Source: Cephalothrix spiralis
Taxonomy: Eukaryota > Nemertea > Palaeonemertea > Archinemertea > Cephalotrichidae
Length of the DNA stretch: 13,731 bases
NCBI GenBank assembly: GCA_032353305.1
Contig: JAUCNG010113323.1
Coordinates: 1-13,731, forward strand
Reading direction: 5' to 3'
In this document: positions 1 through 10,600 of the stretch, piece by piece
Layout of the letters: every line of letters begins with the position of its first letter
Numbering within the stretch: position 1 is the stretch's first letter
Notes under the pieces: model-generated
Seen by the model: only the letters and a program-made list of their open reading frames with translations
The model's database searches: none
Told to the model about the DNA's origin: nothing
Translations under genes and position numbers: made by a program

Positions 1-211
1 AGTGTATTCGTGCGATTGATTCGCGCCAAAATATTCGTACAAACTATTCGCGCCAATATAGTATTTGCGCCCAGCCCCGCGGCAAATGTAAAATTTGGCA
101 ATTTTGACTCTTAATAGCTCGGTAACGGCTGATTTTACGTCGTATAATTGTATTACGGACAGATAGAAACTCGGCCCTATTGTTCCGTAATCCATAGTAA
201 TTTTTTCGATT

Positions 212-248
212 TGCGCATGCGCAACTCTTACTCGACTGCGCATGCGCA
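212..248. promoter_or_regulatory. Two NRF1-type TGCGCATGCGCA palindromes
   Basis: TGCGCATGCGCA occurs exactly at 212-223 and again at 237-248. This is the palindromic binding consensus of NRF1 (YGCGCAYGCGCR), common in animal promoters. The two sites are held in a larger inverted arrangement: TTTTTCGAT lies just left of the first and ATATCGAAAA just right of the second. They sit inside an intron by the present gene model, so either an internal promoter or the remains of a transposon end could explain them. No start codon with a convincing ORF follows. Confidence 0.45.
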
Positions 249-982
249 TATATCGAAAACCTGAAATGACAGGATTTTTATTCAAGTGGTATCATTATCA
301 GTATACATTTGTCTTTCAATTCTGAAAAAATATCAGCCGTTGTGCATTTTTGCAGTCTTGGTATCCCTTAAAGGACACTGTGCCCATCCATCTTTTTAAA
401 ATCAAAGAAAGTTTTCGAAGCTTTGAATTGAAACGTATCCCATATTCCCTATCATATAATTAATATTGATGCTTGACAAGTTTTAAGAATATATTATGAG
501 CATCAATATTTAAATGTCAATTTTTAATTTTGGATGGTTTCAATTATCAAATAATCTAAGACTTTATCTTAAGGACAGTCCTAAAAATCTACCCTCCTTT
601 CCATCCATTACCGGTAACTTCCCATGTATTACCCGACGGTATCATCCTTCTGAAAGTATTAACTTTGCTTTTAAATAGCGTAACTTCCTGTTCCTGTAGG
701 AAAGCTTTCAGTAAAAGTCTAGCCCCGAAACGTATGTTACAAGACAATTTAGAAATAAAAAGAATAAAAATACTACCTGACTATGAATCCAAATTATTTC
801 AATATTTTGAAGTACACTCTAATTCGCGCACTGAGTAATGTCGTCAGTATGTTTACCAGATCGCGATCCTATGAATATACACATTTATACTTCAGTCGCG
901 ATATATTATAAGTAAAATTCATTGGCTAAAAATTATAAGCGGTTTTAAGAAAAGGCATAGATTAACATATTTACATAAGAAG

Positions 983-1445
983 CAGGGGGAGGGGTTGTAC
1001 TCCAACTTAAGACACCGACGTACTCTAATTTTTGGTGATTTTTTGCCGGCCACCCACCAAATTAGAGTACATTCTCCAACTTTTGTGGACAACCACCAAA
1101 GTAGAGTATGCTACATTTTCAAGAATTTTTGCCTGACAGACGCACACCAATTTGTGTGCGCCCGGTGGAAAGATTTAAAAAATTTTACTCTTGCGGCTTT
1201 TTCAGGCATAATTTTGAACCATTTTTCAACGTGCACAAATTTCAATACTTTTTGCTGGACACCCATTGTTTTTTGCTGGACATCTATCAAATTAGAGTAC
1301 GTTCGCTAACTTATTATTAGCTGAATACCCACCAAATTAGAGTACGTACTTCATTTTTTTTTATATTCTTCACACTACCTTGGAAAACACCCCAACACCA
1401 GTCGGTGTTTGAAGTTGGAGTACAACCCCCCCCCCCCTCTCCCTG
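983..1445. mobile_element. Non-autonomous inverted-repeat transposon (MITE), hAT-like ends
   Basis: The left end starts CAGGGGGAGGGG and the right end is its inverse, ending CCTCTCCCTG. Inside these, 995-1019 and 1401-1425 are inverted repeats matching at 23 of 25 bases. The 463-bp element has no transposase. It contains five copies of a 16-base motif CACCAAATTAGAGTAC: inverted at 1020-1037 (with two extra T), direct at 1055-1070, 1094-1109, 1285-1300 and 1330-1345. CAGGG-type termini with subterminal repeats are typical of hAT elements, but I do not see a clean 8-bp target duplication, so superfamily assignment is tentative. A C12 run at 1426-1437 lies in the right terminus. Confidence 0.78.
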
Positions 1446-1542
1446 TTTTTAAGTAAAATAATTAAAAAACTAACGCAAATTCATTTGTTATATTAGTGAT
1501 GATATAGATAATTTCAAGCCCGTACTTTTACTTTATTTTCAG

Positions 1543-1694
1543 GTCAATCAATAAGCATTTAGCAGAAGCATTTTGGAATGTTTACATTGTTCGGCAAAAA
1601 TTAGTTTCTATTAGAAATGTTGGTTCAATTCCATGCAGCCCTATGAAACCAAAACGAAAAGAAAGACGATACTCCATTGATATGATCGAAGAAG
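1543..1694 (+). CDS. HERC1: HERC1 exon 1 of window
   Basis: The acceptor is TTTATTTTCAG just before 1543 and the donor is GAAG|GTAATA. The first base completes a codon begun in an upstream exon; 50 full codons follow, and one base carries over (phase 1). It begins SINKHLAEAFWNVYIVRQKL, which resembles the remembered human HERC1 segment KHLSEVYRCVYKVRSRLL. Near its end is a basic run KPKRKERRYS (residues 35-44 of the joined frame), which could be a nuclear-localisation-like patch or a basophilic kinase site (RRYS); that is inference only. The exon ends in an acidic MIEE, matching the acidic linker that follows this block in vertebrates. The preceding exon lies left of the window. Confidence 0.85.
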
Positions 1695-4600
1695 GTAATA
1701 CCCTCCTTGTCCAGCTTTAAAAAGGTTTCAACTTCTATGTCATAGAAAAAATTACTATACACATGTTCATGGATAATTTGGCGTGCAACCGTCAGACCCA
1801 AGTTACCCCCCCCCCCCGCGAAAATCTAGGAAGTGCGAGACTAAACCCCATCAAGCCTTGTATTTTCTAGGTTCAAGTTTATATTTTCGAAAGGGCAGGG
1901 GCCAATACAATTTTTCGAAAAAATCTTTATTTGCCCCATCAAATTTGTCAAACCCAATCAAATATGGTATCTTATTATTTTATTGACAATATAGATCAGA
2001 AAATATCGGGTTCGACCTTTTTGAGAACCTAAAATAAAAGTTTGCAAAAAGAGGTGTTTTGGTCAAGGAGTAGTGAAAACAAATTGCGAAACTCAAAATT
2101 TATGGGTTGGGTAGAAACCTCATTTTGAAAGATTTCAGCCTTGATATTACAATTTTTTCCATTACACCCGTTCAAAAAAAGATGTTAACGGTACAAATCG
2201 ATTGCAAACAAATCGTATAAAGAATGTAATGGCATAGGGTTACCTTGAAATGAATTTGAAAGTATTTTATTAGTGCGGCAAGGTGGTAGAGCGTCGATCT
2301 TTGAATCCGGAGGTCCCGAGTTCGAGACCCGGTTCGACACTACTTTCCATCGGGAGCAACCTTGGGCATGTTCTTCAGCGTACTGCCTCCTGGGTGGCTC
2401 GGTCAGGTTAAATACTTGGAGTGGGACGCTTTCCCTCTCTTCGGGGTAAACCCGACTGCTAAATAGATTAGAGTGCGGGATTACAGGCCTAAGGGTAAAT
2501 GCCCATAAAGTGGACCGTCTGTGTCTATTTGAGCCAGTCATCTGTCGCCTTCCCAATAAGTTGATATGTTTTGATCAATTGTTTTGCATTCAGGAAAAAT
2601 TGATAAGTTTGGTGCAATAATATTCGGTAAATTCGAAACCTGATTCAAATGCTTTCATATTAATTTCCTGAAATAACCCAATGCCTTACCTTTGACAATT
2701 TGTATGCAATCGACTACAGTCGTTAACATCCGGGGATCCCTTTAAAAGCTTTATGAATGTCTCCATCTCCAATGTTAACATTAACTAATGGTAACATTGA
2801 TGTCTCCTTATTAAAGTTGTCTATTTTGTCATGTCAATATCAGCAGCTGATACATTTATACACCCTCTGATCCTAGCTCTATTAATATTTACACTATCCC
2901 ATAATAATTAAAATTTCTCATTAGAATATTGGAATTCTATATTCCTCGTTTTCCTCTTATATTAATTCACTTGTCAAACACTAAAATTCATACTCCTACG
3001 CAGTGTTCCTTAATTTTGAGATTTGTTTTCTAGATTAATTGGAGATTACGATAAATCTAAACTGCCCTTGGGGATAAGATGGCTAAAATTGACACCGAGG
3101 TCTAACCGCCATTACCGCACACGCGCCCTGTCGGCGAAAATTCCGTTTGGCGAAAATTCCTTTTTCTGAAAGTCCTTACACCTTTATTGAACGCACCCCA
3201 TATAATACACTTAATTATTTATAATTAATTATTTACATTAATTTTTTATACGGATATATGCTGTAACATTTTCCCCATTATCGGATCACGAAATAAGGTT
3301 GGGTTATCCATGGGTTATCGCTATGTAATTGTACTGTAAAGGAGAAAAAATAATTTAATCTCAAATATTTTAATCTCAAAATTTAAGTAATGAATTAACA
3401 GATTAGCGTAAATAAAACAAAACATCATTTTGCGCCTAAATGGGATATTATTATTGCCTTCATGCATCTATGTACAATTCCACCGTTTGGGTACAATATT
3501 TTTTTAATGATATGGCTTTGGCCCGCGACTCGAGCTAGACTTTCGTGCTGATTAATCAAAACTGCTGTGTTTTTCTGTAGAAAGAGGCATTAAATAAACT
3601 CTTGATACTAAGTTTTTCAATAGTTTAATAGAGATTTCGAAGCCCTTAGCTCTGGCTCTATTGTAATATAAATTTGTGGCTTAACGGAGGGTGTCAGCTG
3701 CGTCCTCTGATGGGGGGGGGGGGGGGGATGCAGCTAAGCCGCCTGTACCCACGGTGTAGAAAAACTGTGATCCTTAGGAGATGCATATCAATCTATGCTG
3801 GGATCTCAAGGTCAGCATTTAAAATCGTTTTTCTAACCCATAAATTTCAAAACTTACGCTCAGCTCCATAGCATATTAAAATTATTTGTATAAGAAGGTG
3901 CGCAAATAATAACAGTTTTTTCCCATACCCGGTACAGAAAGTCCTTGTACTGTCCTTTGATCTAAATGCCCTAGTATCAATGTATGCTCGGCCCAATGAC
4001 ATAGTAAATTTTTTTTATTAGAATGCGCGCAAAAAATGCATTATTTTCCTGTACCCGGTACAGAAATTTCGTCACGGGGGCCTCTGCAAGAAAATTGACG
4101 GTGGGCCACCAACCTTGCGTTACGCCACTGGTAATTTTCATAATATTTACATGTACTTGTCTGTCAAATTACCGGTGTAGGATCCGGGAAAGAAAAGGAT
4201 ACACATCACATCAAGGGAATGACCTTGTCTGCTGCTATTTAAATAAGTGTTTAATTTATTTGATCACAAAATAATTGTATAAATAGTTGTTTACTTTGAA
4301 TTTAAAAAAATGTTAATTTGAAAAAATAATAATTGAATAAACTTACCTTAAGGTCTTAAGGTCAAGGTTGCTCCGTATTCCGTAATAATCATTTCGCAAA
4401 TAAATTTTTTGAAAACTAACCATAGCTTTTATTTATTTCTCAAAAACACTTTAATTCTCTAGCAACGGCGCTTTTCGACGCCCTTTTGAAATCTTAGTTT
4501 TCGATATAAGACATATGGAGGGACAGAAGTAATGAGTCTATAACGCGTAAAATCCAGCAGACTGAAAACGTCTTTTTTGATATCGAAAACAAATTGATCT

Positions 4601-7600
4601 CGATTATCATTTAAACGTTCTATTATTTCACTTCCAAGGGTATTAAATAAATTTATCAAATGTCCTTTGTCTATGAATAGGCATACAAATGCAAAAAAAG
4701 TTTTATATTGAATTTATTATCAAATTTTAGCTGGCCATTTCTGAAATTTTGGGGTCAAAAATTTTATAAATTTTTTAACAAAAAATTGTCTTTTTAGAGG
4801 AAATTTTCTGCTCTTGATAACAAGAATTGAGTTTATCAAATACATTCCCTTAAATATACAAACTTTTGACCCTACCAAAAAAAATTGGGGTTAGGAAATG
4901 CGGGTCTAATTTTTGGATCTGAACAAGACAATTTTCCGTTTTTTCTGTCTTTTTTTGTACCAATTTCCACTATTTTGGATATTTTTGTGATATAGTCTCG
5001 TATTCAAAGTTCTAATGTTTTACCAATTAATTGAAGAACAGATAAATCATGCCTAATCATGTTTATATTGAATATAAATAGAACTAGCAGACAAAATTGC
5101 AATCAGATTGACTCAACAAGCAGTGAAAAATTAAATTTATAATTTCGAGGCTTCACTCTAGAAAAAAACTCTAACCAAGTACCTCAGAAATTAAATTAAT
5201 TTTTTTGCAACATTTTCAGAACCTGAATGGCCTAAGCCAGAAATTAAGAAATCTCTGAATGAAATATGCAAGATGATTATCAAAAAGTGTTGCTTTCTAC
5301 TAATAGCAGTTCAAACAGTTTTAGACGGTAAGTTTTCACTATTTCCAAAATTCTCGTCCCAGGATTCTTGTTTACTTTGGCGTTCATCAGTCAGTCCATG
5401 TTTTCTATAGCGTACCAATTATTGTGGCCAAACCTCAATTATGTGCTCGACTTCATGATAACTACTGCGCATGTCGGAAGTGAATAAAAGTGGATAAACA
5501 AATCCACGTGGCTGTATACTCGCTGTAATGAATGCGATTTCGATCGGAGTCTTTGGGCCGGCGTAAGGGACCAAAAACTTTATTTTTTTTTACCTTGACG
5601 CCAAATCTAGCTCCTCCTAAGGAGCTATGATTCGGGGTCAAAAGGTCAAAGTCGTTCTGGAGAGTCGCGATGAATTGCTGAGTAACCTAACCAAGAACCG
5701 TTTTTGTCTATAGTTAAAGGTCAAAATATGTACATCTAGTATGGCGAAAGCTAAAAATTGTCCTTACCAAGTGAACTCCGTCGCGCCAGTGTAATTGATT
5801 TGTGATACGGTTCCGCCGACAAACATCATTCAAAAACTTATTCGATAATAAATTAAAACAGGACAGAATCGAATTCTGTTGAAAGCCAAACTCCTTGTTA
5901 AGAATCGGTCATTAATCATAATCTACAGAGATGGTAAAATCGGAAATTAACATCCGATAATATTTGCTCTCCGTCAAGCTGGTCTCTAATTTTCTAGTAA
6001 TTCAACAGGTCTTTTTGCTGAAAATAAAGATGGTGTATTGAAAAATCTGCAAACTTAAGCGAAAATTGTCTAGACAATGTTCCTTTAATCCTTTGAGCAA
6101 ATCCGGGAACATGTCATTTAGAACTAAAAAATTAAGAATCGTGATTTTAATTACGCCGCAGCGCGCTGTCAAAAAATAGTAGTAAGATGTTGCCCAGCAT
6201 TAGAATAATATGTATATGATATACAGTGTGTCCCCAAAAAAGTTAATCCAACTTTACAGGATTATGGTGCGAAAACTAAGTATCATGGGAAAATGTTATG
6301 TAGCTACCATTTAAAAAAATATAATTGCCTATCTATTTATACCATGTTAAGTAAATTACCTCCATACATGACTAAATACGGGCTATTTGAAAAAGACGGC
6401 ATAAAATCAAGTATTTCCAGGTTTGGAAAAATTATGAAAAAATATAATCTTAATTGAGATGAAATTTCAGGCTAAAATTGTAAATTAATGCTTGTGCTAT
6501 CCCTGAAAAGCTGGACTTTTGAGCTTTCTAGCAGCTGACACGTCGTATTAATTAATGCGGTCAGGTAGTACTCAGTTATAACGCGTTAAAAACCTTATGT
6601 CATCTAATGTCATTGAAAATTTCTTAGTTTGAGTCTCGGTGGGATCGAAAATCTCGGTTGATTGTCAAATAAGTCAGTAAAAATTATGATTATTTGAGAT
6701 AAAATCTCAATGTCAAGAACCCCAAATACTTAACTATTCACAAATACTCGATCCTAAGATTTCTGATAATCACAGCCTCGTCCATAGAGATTTTTGCAAA
6801 AGTAGCAATTTTGAGCGATTTCCCCAAAAAAAACCTGACAGCGAAATTTTTATGCACTTAGATAAATGGTGTCAATGTTCTTGTTAACTTGGAAACAGTC
6901 TTTTTCAAATGTTTGATTGCCAATTTTACAGTGTGTTCCACAAAAAGGTAAACATTATTTTGCTGATACTGAGTGACTACTGACTTTCAATACTTAATTG
7001 CTAGTTTATTTTTTCTCTAGGAGAGCCGGAAGGCGTTAAATCAGAAAACGTTGGTAAAGGGTACCAAGATTACGAAGGTAAGATGACAAGGACAAGGTTA
7101 ATGTTTTATTTGTTTACCTTTTTACACCTGGAACCTAGATCGGATCACGACCAAGTTTACAGGATCAATTATAATTTGGATTTTGGCCATCCAATGTCAA
7201 GAGCACTCATGTATGACTAAATCCGCCTATCCGTCAGCCGTGTAGATAGTGAAAGAACCATTTATTTTAGTCATTCGAAACTGATTTCGCAGTTTTATAC
7301 AGTATTACATAATTATGGTATCTAAAAAGAATCGATAATATTAATTTTTAACTGTTAATTGTACGATGCCTTTTAAAAACATTAAAAAAAATTACAGAAA
7401 CTTCAACAAAATGCAGGCTCTTAAGGCTAGACGTCGGGTGTCCGATCGAGACTCGGCAAATTCGTCAGATACCATTGCCTCCTTGGTGGCTCAGTCACGC
7501 TCATACGTGAAGTTTGACGCTGTCCGTAAATAGAAACTATATACGATTCGATTCGAACTAAAATTAATTGCCCTTAATTTAAAAATCTCATCATATTGCA

Positions 7601-10600
7601 TTTGTTTTCTTCCAGGGGCCAATGGTGCTAGTGATGAGTCGGAAAAGGTGTACAAGGTAAATACTAAACACGGGAATGCATATCCTTACAGGATATGATA
7701 GCCCAAACATTTTTAAACTTATAAAAAGCCTTTAATAATTGATTGGTTTGCGTTATTTAAGTTTCTTTAAACTCTCGTCGGCGGTGGTTATTACATAACT
7801 TCAAAAATCCAAACTTGCTTTGAGAATATATCTTGTAGATGGGTACTCCTTGGCAGGCTTGTAGATAGATAATGATTTTTTCAGGTTTTAAGCCATTTTT
7901 AAAAATTTATCACGTCGCTCCTAGACAATAATGCTTATTAAGCAATATATTTCCAGCAGCGCACACCGATTCTATCTACCCTAGAAAATCCGATTCGATT
8001 CTATCAAAAATTCACGGTATATTTCGTATGATAGGATTTTGACATTTTTGGAAAGCGATTCCATACTTCAGCACAACGCTGTGGGTATAAACAGTGCCGT
8101 CGAGAGGGAGGGTAACGGGGCTGAAACCCCGGGGGCTGTAAAAAATGTATATTGTCGGACATATTTAATAATGTACATTTGTTGTACACAAGGGCCCGGT
8201 TTCGGATTTGCCATTTGGTCTGATTTCGCTCTCGGCCTTGGGTATAAATGCACCACTATCGGAAGCATTCGACCAAGTCCGGAAGCGACCCGAACACGTG
8301 GTTCATTGAGAATCAAATTGTATCGAAACGAAAGAAAAGACAGGGGAGTTATCAAGGTCTCATAGGAAAGGTCTAGAATCTTTAGCTTTGAGATATATAT
8401 TTCTGGTCAAATTATGCTTCAGAGTTCAATTTTTTTCGCATCAATTTACTTTATTCGGGAGAGAAGACCATGTTCTCAAATATATGTACCCCTTGGCAGG
8501 CTTGTAGATAGATAATGACAAATGCCCTCTTGCTATATACAGCATGTGATTAACTAAATTCGAGTTATATTTCTGAACAAAAACTGTTTTTCTTTTCTTT
8601 TAGCAACAAGTTTTATCAGAGAAACTGTATTATCACGTTGTGGCATCCGGTTGGAATTCAAGTAAGATTTTTTATTTACTGTGAATGAGTTTGAATTGAT
8701 TTTCTATTCTTTCCGAATTGATGAATATTGTTCGGTTTGGCGGAAGACCCAATATTGCAATTTTGATTACCCTCATCTTCAAAGAGTTGAGCTCAATACT
8801 GAACTGGTATCAAAATCAAGGTTTATGTCATTATCTGTTCTTATTTTTATGATATCAAATACAGTTTATATTATTGAGGGGTGAAAAAGTGTGAAAAATT
8901 AAAGGGAGATAGTGATAAAATCGAATAAAGGAAAAAGAAGGTACATTCATCTCAAAACTGACATTATCCAAACAGAAAATGTAAATTTACGTGAGCTAAT
9001 GAGCTTTTTGTAATATGAATCGATGTACTAGATAGTTTTTGATATTTGATATTTTACAAGGGTTGATTAAAAAGTTCTCGGCCTGATATAGAAGGAGTTG
9101 AGCTACTCGGTTCAAACTTCATACTTCACATTCATGACATTTGAAAATCAATGGTTGTCACTTTTTAAATATTACCTGAAATCCAATACCAATATTGAAA
9201 TACTGATCTCAATCTCAAATCTAGGATTTACCATCGAATGAAACTACAAAATTGGCACAAAAGTTGTAAATATGATGTCAGACTAATAATTGAAATATAA
9301 GTCGTTGGCTACTAATGAGGCCCTCATAAGATGAGTAGCTGTCGAGGCTGTCACCTCGTAAGAAAATGCCTCCTGTCGCCCGTCAAAAATGTAGATTTTT
9401 AAGTGGTTTGCCAATGTACTGTCGACTGTCAAATTAATTCTGTCGAGTCATAAATTAAGTTCTGTCGATTGTAAATTTTTTACTGTCGATTCGGTTGTCG
9501 ATTGTAATTTTTATATAGGTCTGTCATCATCTACTAAAATATTTCGCTTCGTTTTTAAACGCCTACATGAATTGACGTGACGGTTTTCATGATACGAGCG
9601 TCTCCGAGGTGTCTTTACGTGAGACCGTGTGATTGGCCGAACAAAACGGGTAGGTTGCTACTCCTTCTATATCAGGCCGAGAACTTTCCATTCAAGCCTC
9701 GTAGATTCATGCAATTTTTGTTGTCTAGACTTGCTTTTTTAAATAATAATAAAAATTATTTTCAAGTATAAAGATAGTGCAATATACATACAGTCATTTA
9801 ATATTTTGTGGTAATAATAGTTTGGATGATAGTATGCGTGAGTATGAAAGAGACGTGGTGCTTACATGTGCTATTTATGAGTTGAAATGATATAACTTCA
9901 ATCAATCCTTCATTCATTCATTCATACAAAAAAATACATAAAATAGGCCATGTACTTTCTCGTTCTCTCTCAAGTCTCTTTCTCTCAACTCAAAGATGGA
10001 AATCCTAGGACACTTAAAAGGGCAATATTTATTCTAAACAGAGAAAGTTTTAAAAATAAATGCTCAGCTTTTTAACTCAAATGCATTTCAAAAATTAAAA
10101 CCCTTTTTACATTCTTAGGCTCTCGTAGTCCGCATCCAAGTCTTCATGGTCAGTTATCATTACCACAGGCTGATTTAGACGAAAGTTGGGAAAATTATCT
10201 CAAGGAAGTGTCTGGTGAGCTTGTTGAGTTCCTAGGTATGGAGCTTGACGGAAAGGAACCGGAAGAAGGTTTCTTTACAGAACCAGATATCCTTCTGAGA
10301 GCTATGGAGCATCAACAGATCAGGGCTGAGGTAAGAACGATTGGGAGAATAACGTCAGCGCAGGAATGATCAGGGGTGATGATGTGCTCTTTTGGTTATT
10401 CGAGATTATAAATTTTTCTATGGTTCCTAGTTTCGCCGCTAGACGATGAAACAGTTCATGGTCTATCAGCTTAAATTGTGCAAAAAATTTATTAAAGTAT
10501 TCCTTATTAACGTTTGCGCTTGCGCTGTGACTGCTGTAATTAACAACTAGCTAATTTAAAAGAAACCACGTACTTTCTAGTGACGTCATTTAATCCATAT

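Larger units (their letters stand above)
1..1542 (+). other. HERC1: 3' part of a HERC1 intron upstream of exon 1
   Basis: I find no exon here that carries a donor in the phase needed by the exon at 1543 (two bases of a split codon). The stretch is AT-rich and intronic by inference. It contains ATTCGCGCC direct repeats at the far left, a pair of NRF1-like palindromes, and one inverted-repeat element, listed separately. The short ORFs between 995 and 1320 are inside that element and are not genes. Confidence 0.6.
1695..5219 (+). other. HERC1: HERC1 intron 1 of window (3.5 kb)
   Basis: This phase-1 intron runs from GTAATA to TTTTCAG. It holds a tRNA-derived SINE, a degenerate triple repeat and a minus-strand coding-like ORF, each listed separately. 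Elsewhere I see low-complexity AT-rich sequence, a C12 run at 1806-1817, a G16 run at 3712-3727, and a short repeat GGCGAAAATTCC near 3133-3162. No further plus-strand exon is needed, since phases 1 and 1 already match across it. Confidence 0.75.
8662..10118 (+). other. HERC1: HERC1 intron 5 of window
   Basis: This 1457-bp phase-1 intron runs from GTAAGA to ATTCTTAG. A mariner-like MITE occupies 9057-9701. Right of it are a (CATT)4-like microsatellite near 9910-9925 and a CT-rich stretch near 9958-9990. No further exon seen. Confidence 0.65.

Noticed and set aside
995-1320. Two overlapping plus-strand ORFs of 70-104 codons
   Set aside because: They sit wholly in the inverted-repeat element and include its repeated 16-base motif; no transposase features.
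2273-2340. Possible functional tRNA gene
   Set aside because: The A and B boxes are present, but the acceptor and anticodon stems do not pair properly and a SINE body follows.
2185-2556. 123-codon minus-strand ORF
   Set aside because: It lies across the tRNA-derived SINE and is open because that repeat is GC-richer; the peptide resembles no protein.
8039-8365. Overlapping ORFs on both strands in the GC-rich insert of intron 4
   Set aside because: Both strands are open at once, as is usual for GC-rich repeats in AT-rich DNA. No domain, no splice context and no start signal support a gene.
7843-8518. LTR retrotransposon
   Set aside because: The direct repeats are only 33 bases, do not begin TG or end CA, and no gag-pol coding is found between them.
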